A stretch of DNA of 64,000 nt, taken from a virus. A program made the position numbers and the translations under genes. Below are positions 17,637-26,580 of the stretch, in pieces. Within the stretch, counting starts at the first letter, position 1, and each line of letters opens with the position of its first letter. Below the pieces are notes generated by a model, which was not told the DNA's origin, searched no databases, and worked only from the letters and a program-made list of their open reading frames with translations. Location of the stretch: the IMG/VR virus record IMGVR_UViG_3300049595_004693, positions 1-64,000 of that record; one strand, given 5' to 3'.

Positions 17637-19552
17637 TACCACTCACCCTTCTTTTTAGTTTCCTCTTTAACTTGCCTAATCTGAGCTAACTCGGCCTCTC
17701 CTTCGTTGTCGATATCCCAAACTTGCCCCTTAAGTCCATCCCAATACATATCCACAGCGAAGAGAGGACCATTGCGATTTTTAAGTGCGTTGATACTCAA
17801 ATATCTATCTTGCTCTGGTTTCCTAGGATTGAATCCCGGTCTAGATAAGCTTAGCATAAGTGTGAGCGATTGCGCAATAGAACCTGAACCTTTAGCTGCT
17901 TGGTACGTAGTAGCTTCTTCCGCAGGGTTAGAATAAAGCTTAGAAGGTTGTAGCAACGTGACTACACACACTGACAAATCATTGGCAATCTGCCTAAGGC
18001 GTTGCGCCACTTGTGCCGAAGCTTGAGTGGGGTCGCTGGCTCCAGAAATAACAAGCTCGTTATAGTCAATGATAATGAGCTTGATTTTTTCGCCCGTCTT
18101 TTCTTGAGTGTCTACGATGGTTTGTTGAATATCGTCCGGAGTGATTCCAGACTTAAAGCAGAAGTTGACCTTCTCGTATTCCCTTCGAATAAGCTCATGG
18201 AACTGCTTTGATTTCACTGGATCATTTCGAAACACTTTGAAGATGTCTTCTTGAGGCAGTCCTGTGTGGCGCTGCAGCAAGCGAAGATAGATCATCGAAT
18301 GATACACGTCCAAAGAATAGAAGATGCTAGGAATGCCTTGCTTAGAGTTGTGGTTAAGAATCCCCAAGCTTACCGAGGTCTTACCGACACCTGGAGGAGC
18401 AAGAATACCGTTTGAAGTGCCCACCATGAATTTCACTCGCTCGTCTAGAGCAGCGATGCCTGAGGTGAGCGCATTCTTATCGTAATTCTGCGTGTAGTCT
18501 TGGAATAGAGAAAACACCTGATCAGTAGTAACCACCGAGTTGTTGGCTACTGCAGCGCACTTGTGTGGTCCTAGGGCGTCGCAGATTGATGTGAGCCACG
18601 GACTTTTGCCATCTTTGCAGCTATAAGTGCCGCCATTCCAGTTAGGGCTATATACCGCTTCGGCGGCTTTCCAGATGGACTCTTTAGGATACTCTTCTGC
18701 TCCTGTTCTATCAGTGGAAGCCTTCACTGCGGACTTAGCCATATAGTAGGCTGTAACTTGAGGATAGTTCAGTCCTCGTGCGGTAGCTAGAATTGCCATG
18801 ACGGCTTGGTTGCGAATACCATCATTGAAGTTGCCTGAGAGTAGCGAGTATTTACAATTTGACCAGCCTTTAGGAGCACGAGAAAAATCCATAGGATTAA
18901 GCTCAGCTACCTCATACTTTGGCTTTTCTACGGAGTTTACGGCCACGATACCAAGATCCACTTTTTGAAACTTAGGTACTTCTTCGTACGCTTCTTTACC
19001 AATAGCTGCAACTTCTTTAATAGCACTTACAGCCATGCCGCTAAGATCGATAAACTTTAGTGGGATTTTAAATGCCTTGGTCTCTGGATGACGAGTAAAA
19101 GGAACCCGAATAATTCTAGAGGGGTTGCCAATGACACGGTCATTGCTAACCAATCCTTCGGCTAGCTTTGACGTGGTGGCTCTAAATTGATCTACGGTGA
19201 TAAGCTTGTCTCCCGACAGAGCCACCGTAAATCCTTTCTTACCACTAAAATAAATTTGAATCGCTTCTTGAGAAATTCCCTTAGCGATAAGACGCTTAAC
19301 GAGTTCTACGGCGTCTTTTTTAGAAACTTCCAAATCTTTGGAGTCGAAGTCCCACACCAAGTTATTAGTAACGACTTGAGTGATGCCGGAGATAGTGCCT
19401 TTACGCTCAAACTCTTGCTTTTGATCTTCATTATAAAGATAGAGCGATCGGTAATAATCTACATCTTTTCTAATGTGATTATCTAGCTCATCTGTATATG
19501 GGATGAGCTTGCCCTTATCAGATAGTGTTTCACAGAGACGATAGTAAAGCAT
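17636..19552 (-). CDS. AEP-type primase fused to DnaB/RecA-fold helicase
   Basis: N-terminal archaeo-eukaryotic-type primase features: the acidic pair in VWDFDSKD (about residue 68), the YFSGKKGFTVALSG loop, and RIIRVPFTRHPETK. A central Cys-containing linker follows. The C-terminal helicase has Walker A APPGVGKTS (about residue 395) and Walker B KLIIIDYNE. At 638 aa it should make primers and unwind DNA at the fork, partnering the family A polymerase. The start ATG has AAGGA seven bases upstream. Confidence 0.88.
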   Translation of the reverse strand: MLYYRLCETLSDKGKLIPYTDELDNHIRKDVDYYRSLYLYNEDQKQEFERKGTISGITQVVTNNLVWDFDSKDLEVSKKDAVELVKRLIAKGISQEAIQIYFSGKKGFTVALSGDKLITVDQFRATTSKLAEGLVSNDRVIGNPSRIIRVPFTRHPETKAFKIPLKFIDLSGMAVSAIKEVAAIGKEAYEEVPKFQKVDLGIVAVNSVEKPKYEVAELNPMDFSRAPKGWSNCKYSLLSGNFNDGIRNQAVMAILATARGLNYPQVTAYYMAKSAVKASTDRTGAEEYPKESIWKAAEAVYSPNWNGGTYSCKDGKSPWLTSICDALGPHKCAAVANNSVVTTDQVFSLFQDYTQNYDKNALTSGIAALDERVKFMVGTSNGILAPPGVGKTSVSLGILNHNSKQGIPSIFYSLDVYHSMIYLRLLQRHTGLPQEDIFKVFRNDPVKSKQFHELIRREYEKVNFCFKSGITPDDIQQTIVDTQEKTGEKIKLIIIDYNELVISGASDPTQASAQVAQRLRQIANDLSVCVVTLLQPSKLYSNPAEEATTYQAAKGSGSIAQSLTLMLSLSRPGFNPRKPEQDRYLSINALKNRNGPLFAVDMYWDGLKGQVWDIDNEGEAELAQIRQVKEETKKKGEW

Positions 19553-19640
19553 GAGGTTCCTTTGGTTGAAATAGGAGCCTTCCGTGGCTCGTGATGTTGG
19601 ATGGCTGGAACAACAGCTTCATGCTGTGCTTTGGGGGAAA
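19553..19640 (-). promoter_or_regulatory. intergenic leader of the helicase-primase gene
   Basis: Ninety bases without a supported gene. On the - strand there are two short hairpins, ACAGC-ATGAA-GCTGT and GAGCC-ACGGAA-GGCTC, ahead of the AAGGA ribosome site. This could be an mRNA processing or attenuation site. No promoter box stands out. Confidence 0.3.
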
Positions 19641-19907
19641 CTATTTATTGTTTGGTGGAAGATAGAGTTCCTTAACCGTGTTGGCGTAAATAATCTTGAC
19701 GCGTCCAGCACCGTTAGAGATTTCAATCTTACCCTCGGATTCAAGCTCAGCAATCTGCTCTTCTGAGAGGCGAGCACGAGGATCAACTACCGTTAGCATG
19801 GTGCCTTTTTGCAAATCGCGAAGAACTTTGATATATGTGCCCTCTCCGCTCTTTTTTTTATTGACTACAGCAACCAAGGTCCAATATTTACCGTTATTGT
19901 TATCCAT
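19641..19907 (-). CDS. hypothetical protein (88 aa)
   Basis: A small alpha/beta protein lying between the recombination genes and the primase-helicase. No motif was recognised. One-base overlap with the upstream gene's stop. A DNA-metabolism role is inferred only from position. Confidence 0.6.
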   Translation of the reverse strand: MDNNNGKYWTLVAVVNKKKSGEGTYIKVLRDLQKGTMLTVVDPRARLSEEQIAELESEGKIEISNGAGRVKIIYANTVKELYLPPNNK

Positions 19908-20188
19908 TATTCTTTTTCTTTCTTTCTATTATGAGAGTAGCTCATCACTACCATCTTAGCATTATACAGGCTGGTCGTCAAGGTGAACAATTCAATTTCT
20001 TGGGGGGACGCGTGCTTTACTTCATCCTGCTCCAAAGGAAATAGGATAAGGTTTCGCAAAAGTCTCTCCATTTCACCCTTAGACATGGTGCGCAATTGGA
20101 ATGAGAACGCGGGCGCCTTCTCGCTGTAGAACTTAGCTTCCTGTTCTACAACGTCCTGAATTTCCTGATCTAATTCTTTAGAATCCAT
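19907..20188 (-). CDS. hypothetical helical protein (93 aa)
   Basis: The ATG at 20188, 11 bp inside the end of the ERF gene, is preferred over a start at 20266 that would lie far inside it. Acidic helical protein. No family was recognised; it is coupled to the recombination genes. Confidence 0.6.
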   Translation of the reverse strand: MDSKELDQEIQDVVEQEAKFYSEKAPAFSFQLRTMSKGEMERLLRNLILFPLEQDEVKHASPQEIELFTLTTSLYNAKMVVMSYSHNRKKEKE

Positions 20189-20828
20189 GATTGTCTCGTG
20201 CTGCTCCGTTGGTGCGGGGCTTAAAGCTAGAACGCTTAGTGGCTTCCGCGGTAGAGGCTGCCTCAACAGGAGCCGTAGTCTCTGCAGGCTTGGTTACCGG
20301 AAGCGGCGTGGTGGGAGCCGTGATGCTTGACTTGAGAGGGGCGGTAGTAGTTGGTTTTTCTGGTCCTGGCTTGGCTCGCGCTCCGATCTCGGGAGAATCC
20401 GAATCGGCTTCTGCCATATCTTCCGTAGGAATACTGAAGGTTTGAATGAGAGCATACTTAAGAGCTGCGGAAAGCGCTTTATTCGTAGCTTTGTCGCCGC
20501 TATCCAGTCCTTCCGCAGCAATAGGACCCACCGCCACACTTGATCCATCTTCTGCGTAGAAGGTATATTTTACTAGGATGTGAACATGTTTATCAATACC
20601 GTTCTTTCCGCTAGAGCGAACCACTTCCTGAAGGACATGCTCTTCCTTTACCACCTCCGGAGCCATGAACACACCGTGTTTGACGAGAGCGGGGTACAGC
20701 GCATTTACAAACTGATCAATGCCTCGAAATTTAAACCCTTGAGCTACGTTCTTTTGATCTTTTCCAACGGATTTAATCTCGCTCATCACCAAAGACATTT
20801 TTTTATAAATCAAACCTGTATTAGACAT
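20178..20828 (-). CDS. erf: ERF-family single-strand annealing protein
   Basis: Residues 1-145 match the ERF fold pattern: a Tyr-rich N-terminal helix, NVAQGFKFRGID, and the conserved DSGDKATNKALSAALKYAL with a following FSIPTED. The C-terminal 70 residues are Pro/Thr/Ala-rich and disordered, as usual for this family. It anneals complementary strands during recombination. A PD-(D/E)XK exonuclease gene lies upstream. A good AAGGAG ribosome site precedes the ATG. Confidence 0.9.
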   Translation of the reverse strand: MSNTGLIYKKMSLVMSEIKSVGKDQKNVAQGFKFRGIDQFVNALYPALVKHGVFMAPEVVKEEHVLQEVVRSSGKNGIDKHVHILVKYTFYAEDGSSVAVGPIAAEGLDSGDKATNKALSAALKYALIQTFSIPTEDMAEADSDSPEIGARAKPGPEKPTTTAPLKSSITAPTTPLPVTKPAETTAPVEAASTAEATKRSSFKPRTNGAARDNHGF

Positions 20829-20837
20829 CTATACTCC

Positions 20838-21074
20838 TTAAGGCGTATTGTTACGCAGCTCATAGCTACGCACATTATATTTAGAAATGGCGTGAGCTTT
20901 GGTTTCGCCACACGAGATCACACTAGTAATCTTAGCATAATTTTTATCAACATTAAAGTCAATTTCAACTACTTCCCACATTTTAGTTTCTTGGTTATAT
21001 CGTGTAGCCAGCGCCGTACCTTCGCTTTTAGGAGCAACGCTACTAATCTTTTCCCATCCAGTTTCCTTACTCAT
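20838..21074 (-). CDS. hypothetical protein (78 aa)
   Basis: A small beta-rich protein squeezed between the exonuclease and annealing-protein genes, overlapping the exonuclease end by 8 bp. No family was recognised. Probably an accessory of the recombination pair, by position only. Confidence 0.6.
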   Translation of the reverse strand: MSKETGWEKISSVAPKSEGTALATRYNQETKMWEVVEIDFNVDKNYAKITSVISCGETKAHAISKYNVRSYELRNNTP

Positions 21075-22149
21075 TCTGCTCTAATCCCTTCATACTTCCT
21101 TTGTGACATAGATTAATATACGGACAAATTAGATTGCCGTTTTTGCAGGCCGCCAAGTTCTTATAAAAAATTCCTAGCTTAATCATCTGGTTAATATCAA
21201 TGAAGTTATCTAAAATGAGGTTCTCTGATTCTGGAGTAACCTCATTAAGTACTGTTTGAATGTAGCATTCTGGATTTACTTTTACAATCCACTCACCGCC
21301 ACAACGCTTCCCTTCGATCTCATTGTCGCAGGTCTTAGCTCTAGATCCGGTGCCGTCATGACCACATTGAGAACATTTCTTATCTTTATTAAGTTTGATG
21401 TTCTTATTAAGAACGATGAAGCCGACGCCGGCAAGATTATACTTTTCTTTGAGAGTGTGATAATATAGCACTAGCTGCTGAGAGCGGGCTGCGGAATCTT
21501 CGTCGTACGCTCTAGCTGAGGTCTTATTGTCTAGTACGTAATTCTTGCCGTCTTTGTATGTAGCGACAAGATCCACGAATCCCGTAATCTTATCCCCTTC
21601 CTCGTTCTCTAGCGAAATCTCTTCCTGGATAGAAACTACTTCGATGATTTGTGGGAGCACTTTATCAAAATAGCTCTTAATCATCGCGTGACCCTTTCTA
21701 CGCATAGAAAGCCAGTTTAGATGATTATATTTAGCTTGGGTAGCTGGGACAATGTTATCCCATCCGATGCTAGCCTTAAGCTCCTGAATTTCTTTAATGA
21801 AGTCGTCAGGGGAGTTTTGGCAAATATATTTCGCGACTGTCTCTAAATCATCTTCGATGAGAAGGTTTGAATCAAAGTCGGAGGCGCCATATACTAACTT
21901 GGTGTTGTTTATAAGCTCCTCGTAGGAGTTACCTATGCGTCCGTTTTTCCATTTAGCGTCAAATATTTCAATGGCCTTATTGTAATTACGATCAATAAGA
22001 AGATTATTAAGGGCCTCGTCAATAGCGGAGCCAAAAGCAAGAGCGGAATGAAACACTGTTTCGCGAACGCGGTCGATATAGTGATATTTATATCTTTGAC
22101 CGCACTCGCTATAAAGTCTAAGTGAGCTGTGACTTAATTTAGTCGCCAC
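21067..22149 (-). CDS. PD-(D/E)XK exonuclease, RecB/Cas4-like
   Basis: The nuclease core is GFVDLVATY followed by YVLDNKTS (the D...DxK signature), then a Gln-Tyr helix (QQLVLYYHTL). Cysteines near the N-terminus (YSECGQRY) and at the C-terminus (ICPYINLC) could hold an iron-sulphur cluster as in Cas4/AddB. An extra four-cysteine insert (CSQCGHDG to KRCGG) looks like a zinc finger. The GTG at 22149 with upstream GAGG is preferred. With ERF it forms a two-component recombination pair. Confidence 0.88.
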   Translation of the reverse strand: MATKLSHSSLRLYSECGQRYKYHYIDRVRETVFHSALAFGSAIDEALNNLLIDRNYNKAIEIFDAKWKNGRIGNSYEELINNTKLVYGASDFDSNLLIEDDLETVAKYICQNSPDDFIKEIQELKASIGWDNIVPATQAKYNHLNWLSMRRKGHAMIKSYFDKVLPQIIEVVSIQEEISLENEEGDKITGFVDLVATYKDGKNYVLDNKTSARAYDEDSAARSQQLVLYYHTLKEKYNLAGVGFIVLNKNIKLNKDKKCSQCGHDGTGSRAKTCDNEIEGKRCGGEWIVKVNPECYIQTVLNEVTPESENLILDNFIDINQMIKLGIFYKNLAACKNGNLICPYINLCHKGSMKGLEQNE

Positions 22150-22330
22150 CTGTATAACCGCCCTCGTCAATCATTCGTTCAAACTCTTTAACAAGATCAT
22201 ACTCTACATCTTTAGATTTGTCAAATTTATGGTTGCAGTATTCGCAGACAGAAGCGGAGTCACTCTTCTGAATGACTCCGCAGTATGAACACCTTACTGT
22301 ACGATTGGAGTGTATGTCGCTAGATCGCAT
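22139..22330 (-). CDS. small zinc-ribbon protein (63 aa)
   Basis: Two CxxC pairs (RCSYCG and VCEYCN) form a complete ribbon; the C-terminus is acidic. Overlaps both the protease gene upstream and the exonuclease gene downstream. The function is unknown. Confidence 0.6.
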   Translation of the reverse strand: MRSSDIHSNRTVRCSYCGVIQKSDSASVCEYCNHKFDKSKDVEYDLVKEFERMIDEGGYTGGD

Positions 22331-23172
22331 ACATCTCGTACTTCCAAAGGCATACCAGAAGCCATTTTACAATTCTCAACGACTTCTCTAATCTTTCGAT
22401 TTTCTTCTAGAGCGCTGTAGTCAATAGTGTTGTTAGCCTCAGTGTAGAAAACTCCGCCTCGAGCTGAGTCTAAGAATCGGGAAACGGCTTCGTGCGGCAT
22501 AGCCCAAGCATATCCAAGTTCTCCTCTACCAGCAAATACTACGGCGGAAAGCTCATTTTTAGCATTGTATACTGCTGAGCCAGATGATCCTGGCATGATA
22601 GTGGCAGTCACTAGAATGGATTCATAGTTTTTAATAATCGGAATACCTCCAAGGAACAAACACAACATTCCATTAGAGTTCCAATCTTTAGTTTCACATT
22701 TACGAATACCTACCATGATAGGAATAATGCGTAATTCTGAGAAATGTCCTTCACTTACTACTGTTGGATATAAAGCAGGATGACCTACGATAGTGGCCTT
22801 AGAAAGATGCTTTGGTGCTGTGCTCGCTACCTCAGTGTTAATTTCTAAATTCTTATCGACTTGTACAAGACATAGATCATATTCTTCCGAGCTATAATAG
22901 CGTTTAATGGAAAAATCTCCGATATGCGTACTAGCAATCGCTGGACCAGTTTTAGCCAATTTACAAACGTGTGCGTTTGTTAAAATGGTGGATACTGACT
23001 CGGTAGATTCAAGAATAACTCCAGTACCTCCGCTACGCTTATTAGGCCTTGAAATTATTACAGAAGATTTACTAAGCTGTTCCGTAGTTGGAGCGGAAGT
23101 ATTTAACATCCACGTCAAAGCAACAATGCTCAACGCGGCCAAAAGAGTGGGCAATTTAAAAGAACGCTTCAT
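22294..23172 (-). CDS. trypsin-like serine protease (S1 fold), second copy
   Basis: The catalytic His is in TNAHVC, the Asp in YDLCLV, and the Ser in PGSSGSAVY. The N-terminal signal anchor (residues 8-24) predicts export. At 292 aa it has no PDZ domain. It differs strongly from the protease at 10767-11471, so it is not a recent duplicate. Four-base overlap with the subtilase gene upstream places two proteases in one operon. Confidence 0.85.
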   Translation of the reverse strand: MKRSFKLPTLLAALSIVALTWMLNTSAPTTEQLSKSSVIISRPNKRSGGTGVILESTESVSTILTNAHVCKLAKTGPAIASTHIGDFSIKRYYSSEEYDLCLVQVDKNLEINTEVASTAPKHLSKATIVGHPALYPTVVSEGHFSELRIIPIMVGIRKCETKDWNSNGMLCLFLGGIPIIKNYESILVTATIMPGSSGSAVYNAKNELSAVVFAGRGELGYAWAMPHEAVSRFLDSARGGVFYTEANNTIDYSALEENRKIREVVENCKMASGMPLEVRDVCDLATYTPIVQ

Positions 23173-23861
23173 TTAGTGCTCCTATCAATGTCTTGTCTGA
23201 CGGTTTTTCCGGTAAAGATGGCGGTAGAAAAGCTAGTGCCGGACACTCGCTCATCTCCTACGGAAACGTCTACGCCTAATTCATAATGTTTAACTACGGA
23301 ACCATAATTAGAAGAGTCAGATCTATTTCCTCTAGCGTCAATAGATCCTATAACATAGATTCTTTTGTCGTACATAGCAGGATAGTATTTTGGTTCGATA
23401 AGCCAGGACAACTCTATTCCCTCATTACCAGCCGCTACAAATATCTTGGTGCCTTTATTCAAATGCGCTTTGACTAGTACCTCTTCGTAGTTGGTTCTAT
23501 AGGTGCCTGAAGAGCTGTAGTTAATATATTTAACATTCTGATTAAGAAGATAGGAAAGAGCTTTTTCTGAAGCTTCAACATTTTCTTTGCCAGTCTGTCT
23601 ATCGTCAAAATATTTAACAATAAGTAAGCACCATTTATTTTTATCAATAGAAGCTAGCTGTTCGCTAATCAAATATGCTATCGGCGTTCCATGTTTAGAA
23701 CGATCTTCTAACTTGCGGTCTTTAGTAAAGCTGCGATGTCCTGTGGGGCACAAGTTTAACGCCGGCTTATTTGTATGCTCAGTAAGTCCAGTATCCACAA
23801 TGGCTATTTTTAGCGGCTCAGCCAATACTAAAGAAAATGATAATAGCCAATATAACATCAT
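23169..23861 (-). CDS. subtilisin-like serine protease (S8)
   Basis: Asp in IAIVDTGLTE, His in SKHGTPIA, Ser in SGTSFSTA: a complete subtilase triad in about 230 residues with no obvious propeptide. A signal peptide (LYWLLSFSLVLA) predicts secretion. The ATG at 23861 or 23858 is likely; a TTG at 23870 is less so. It is the first gene after a strong sigma70 promoter with a leader of only about five bases. Confidence 0.88.
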   Translation of the reverse strand: MMLYWLLSFSLVLAEPLKIAIVDTGLTEHTNKPALNLCPTGHRSFTKDRKLEDRSKHGTPIAYLISEQLASIDKNKWCLLIVKYFDDRQTGKENVEASEKALSYLLNQNVKYINYSSSGTYRTNYEEVLVKAHLNKGTKIFVAAGNEGIELSWLIEPKYYPAMYDKRIYVIGSIDARGNRSDSSNYGSVVKHYELGVDVSVGDERVSGTSFSTAIFTGKTVRQDIDRSTK

Positions 23862-23872
23862 ATCTATCAAAT

Positions 23873-23901
23873 AGTATACTATAGTATTATAGCGCTGTCA
23901 A
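23873..23901 (-). promoter_or_regulatory. sigma70-type promoter TTGACA-N17-TATACT
   Basis: Consensus -35 (23896-23901), 17-base spacer, -10 TATACT (23873-23878) on the - strand, in the 32 bp between the reductase stop and the subtilase. The -10 ends 11 bases before the ATG at 23861, giving a leader of about five bases. It drives the protease, recombination and replication operon down to about 14.7 kb. Confidence 0.87.
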
Positions 23902-23902
23902 A

Positions 23903-25771
23903 CTAAATTTCGCATACTCCAGAAACACAAGCTAAATTTTGAGCACCTTCTGTTTGATCTTCTAGCTCATATACTGAAAGCTTTGAGTATTCAATCTCTG
24001 GAAATTTCTTAGACAATTCGGCATATTGCTTGGCAGTAATCTCTTCATATGGAGCTAATTTATAGATGCCTCCGTCGTAAGGGAGAAAGGAAACTCCGTT
24101 GATATATTCCCAGTTAGTATATACCCAATTACCTACTTCAAACCATTCATCATCTTTGACATAGATAGTTGCTGATGCACTATGCTCACACCAGTTGTTT
24201 TGAATTTTTTTATAATGTTCAAGCTGTTTGATAGCCGACATGTCTTTACGAGTAATGCATCCTTCTGGAGCCTTTACAGGAAACTCAACAACCCAAGTAG
24301 TCGCCGTATCCTCCGATTGACCTACTTCTGGTTTCATGGGCGCACCCTGATCTTTTAGAAGTTTACATAACGGGTCGGTGCTAGAAATACGATAACGACG
24401 AATATAGTATTCAGAATATCTAGTATGAAGTCCGCTAGCCGAGTCTACGACCTGCGATACGGTGCCGCTCGGCTTAGTGCAGGTGATCGCGGCCGGCATG
24501 TTGATGCCTAGCTTTTCAGAAGCGTGTTTAGCCACCTTGATAGCTTTCTTTTTCATGGCTCTTAGAGTTTCGGGGGTTAGGATGTCTGGATTATCCATTT
24601 GACCCGTGAGACTCACTCCAAGAAGTCGCTCCTCTTCTGAATTGCTCTTCCAAGAATCTCTAAGGTACGGATGATAAGTGAAAGTCGATTGAATGGCTCC
24701 AAGCCAGGTTGCTGTTTCAACTTTATCGAGTAGCGTGTCTAAATCATCCTCAGCTCGTACCACAACCTCCGAAAGGTTGCAGAATTCATTATTGCGAAGT
24801 AAAATTTCCGAGCAAGGATTTGTTCCTCTGATTAGCTCCGCTTTTCTCCTAGTCGGCGCTTTGTTCCTAGCGCCTTCTAGGTTAAAGATGCCTCGCTCAC
24901 CGCTGCCGCTAGAAGCAAGAGCGGACCACTCCCTAAGAAATTCTACGGCGCTTGGCTTTTTGTAGTATATAGCGCTATTGTTGGCCATGTATCTGTGAGC
25001 TGGAAATGGCGGCATTTTGGCTAGCCGCATAGCCTCATCATCTAAGTCTGACAGGGAAATTTGTGATGATCGACGCACTCCTCCGACTACCACAATTTCA
25101 GCGATTTTATTACAGATATCATGTACTTCTAAAGTAGTTAGTTTTCTACCCTGAGCTTTATCAAATACTTCTTTAATAAACTTATGAAGTCCCATCAGAG
25201 GCTCAGGGCCAGAGGAGCGCCCTCCCATAGTCTTGAGCCTAGCGCCTTTGGGACGCAGAAGGGAATAGTCAAAGTCGAGATTTTTGCCGTCATAGAGAGC
25301 GACTAAAAGCGCCTTTACACTATCAGCCCAACCCTTTCGATCATCCGTTATTACCATCGTGCCGTTACTTTCTGGCTTAGCAATAGCGACGGACGGTAGT
25401 TTATCTACAGACTCTTTTGTAACAGAAAATCCGAACCCTGTACCGCACATCAAAATGTATAAACATTCTGAAAACGCGTCAATAGAGTCCATCTCAGCAA
25501 ATGAGCAGTTGAAGATGGTGGTGTTGTCCGCTTCCGCTGCGGGTCCGGCTGCCCACATTGCTCGCATAGAAGGCATAACATCGAAGTTAAGAATATAGTT
25601 GCGAGCCTTTTTAATCACTTTAGAAGGCAACTTACCTTCTGTATGCTTTTCGATAAACGCTATATAGCGCTCTACAGTTTCGGGCCACGTTTCTCGCCGA
25701 CCAAGCTCGTCAACCCAGCGACTATAAGTACGAGTGTACACGAATTCCGCTGCGCGATTTTTAAAATACAT
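23903..25771 (-). CDS. nrdJ: adenosylcobalamin-dependent (class II) ribonucleotide reductase
   Basis: Makes deoxyribonucleotides using B12. Visible landmarks: the N-terminal active-site Cys region IFNCSFAEM, the Gly-rich CGTGFGFSV, the radical-site loop GTNPCSEILL with FCNLSEVV, CTKPSGTVSQ, and the C-terminal redox pair LACVSGVCEI. At 622 aa it resembles the compact monomeric class. No thioredoxin or glutaredoxin gene lies next to it, so reduction probably uses host proteins. AGAGG precedes the ATG. Confidence 0.92.
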   Translation of the reverse strand: MYFKNRAAEFVYTRTYSRWVDELGRRETWPETVERYIAFIEKHTEGKLPSKVIKKARNYILNFDVMPSMRAMWAAGPAAEADNTTIFNCSFAEMDSIDAFSECLYILMCGTGFGFSVTKESVDKLPSVAIAKPESNGTMVITDDRKGWADSVKALLVALYDGKNLDFDYSLLRPKGARLKTMGGRSSGPEPLMGLHKFIKEVFDKAQGRKLTTLEVHDICNKIAEIVVVGGVRRSSQISLSDLDDEAMRLAKMPPFPAHRYMANNSAIYYKKPSAVEFLREWSALASSGSGERGIFNLEGARNKAPTRRKAELIRGTNPCSEILLRNNEFCNLSEVVVRAEDDLDTLLDKVETATWLGAIQSTFTYHPYLRDSWKSNSEEERLLGVSLTGQMDNPDILTPETLRAMKKKAIKVAKHASEKLGINMPAAITCTKPSGTVSQVVDSASGLHTRYSEYYIRRYRISSTDPLCKLLKDQGAPMKPEVGQSEDTATTWVVEFPVKAPEGCITRKDMSAIKQLEHYKKIQNNWCEHSASATIYVKDDEWFEVGNWVYTNWEYINGVSFLPYDGGIYKLAPYEEITAKQYAELSKKFPEIEYSKLSVYELEDQTEGAQNLACVSGVCEI

Positions 25772-25789
25772 GCTGTTTCCTCTCAGGAG

Positions 25790-26197
25790 TTATTTATATT
25801 TTTTAGTTAGTTTGCTTAATTCTTTAAAAAATTTATCTATGAATTTAGGATCGTCTAATCGTTTATCTCCAGCAGAAATATTAGTCAGACGCATAATCAT
25901 TATTTTTTTTGATTTTTTATCAATTTCTTTTTGAGTAGTCTTTATTTTATTAGTGCTGATTTTTTTAGGCATCATTACAAATTCGCTACCATCGAAAAAC
26001 AACGCATATTTAGACTTTAACTGGTTAAAAATAAACCCAGGAAAAATATCTAAATATTTAAAAAAATCACTTATGATATCGTCTTCAATATAAGAGAGAC
26101 TAATTGGCCAATAATTACGCTGACTAAAATGAGTGTCGTCTAACTCTTTAGTTTTAGTCTTAATTAGTTTAGTTAAAATTTTATCGTAGTGCTTCAT
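25790..26197 (-). CDS. hypothetical basic protein (135 aa)
   Basis: Lys-rich alpha/beta protein without a recognised motif. It is the first gene after a consensus promoter, with the ATG exactly six bases after the -10 box and no Shine-Dalgarno, so a leaderless message is predicted. The reductase follows 18 bases downstream with its own ribosome site. Confidence 0.65.
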   Translation of the reverse strand: MKHYDKILTKLIKTKTKELDDTHFSQRNYWPISLSYIEDDIISDFFKYLDIFPGFIFNQLKSKYALFFDGSEFVMMPKKISTNKIKTTQKEIDKKSKKIMIMRLTNISAGDKRLDDPKFIDKFFKELSKLTKKYK

Positions 26198-26203
26198 TAG
26201 AAT

Positions 26204-26232
26204 AGTATATAAGAGAATAGATTATATGTCAA
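26204..26232 (-). promoter_or_regulatory. sigma70-type promoter TTGACA-N17-TATACT, leaderless geometry
   Basis: -35 TTGACA (26227-26232), 17-base spacer, -10 TATACT (26204-26209), six bases, ATG at 26197. The -35 lies one base from the stop of the upstream gene. It drives the small basic protein and the ribonucleotide reductase. Confidence 0.88.
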
Positions 26233-26233
26233 A

Positions 26234-26446
26234 CTACTCCTCATATAGATTAGTGACATCCAGCCATTGAGACATATCCTTAGGCTTGTCATAAGCCGCG
26301 GATCCAACTACAAATGTTTTACCTAGCGTAGGATGTCCTTCTAGACGATATATAGGAATGAGCCCAACGCACGAATCAGTGACATATAGACATTTAAAAT
26401 CTACGTCTAAGCAGCTAGTGTGTCGGTAGATATGATTAGGTTCCAT
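26234..26446 (-). CDS. hypothetical protein (70 aa)
   Basis: A small beta-rich, Cys- and Tyr-containing protein. The ATG at 26446 overlaps an upstream TAA (TAATG). No family was recognised. It resembles the modification-tag-like tiny phage proteins only in size. Confidence 0.6.
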   Translation of the reverse strand: MEPNHIYRHTSCLDVDFKCLYVTDSCVGLIPIYRLEGHPTLGKTFVVGSAAYDKPKDMSQWLDVTNLYEE

Positions 26447-26517
26447 TACTTCCAAATCTCATCAAGCTCATTAAAAAGCTCAGTAACACCTCGGTCCTGC
26501 ATGTTCTCTAATTCCAA
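26446..26517 (-). CDS. tiny ORF or C-terminal gene remnant (23 aa)
   Basis: The frame runs from just after the TGA at 26581 to a TAA overlapping the next ATG. A TTG at 26517 has GGAGG seven bases upstream and would give a 23-residue acidic helical peptide ending DEIWK. Upstream in the same frame, protein-like sequence without a start continues to 26580. A second frame reads AELKARKCSHGDYR before a stop. The region may be a decayed gene. Confidence 0.35.
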   Translation of the reverse strand: MELENMQDRGVTELFNELDEIWK

Positions 26518-26580
26518 ACGCACATCCTCCGGCCAATTAGGTGAGCATCCTGTAGTCGCCGTGGCTGCATTTCCTGGCCT

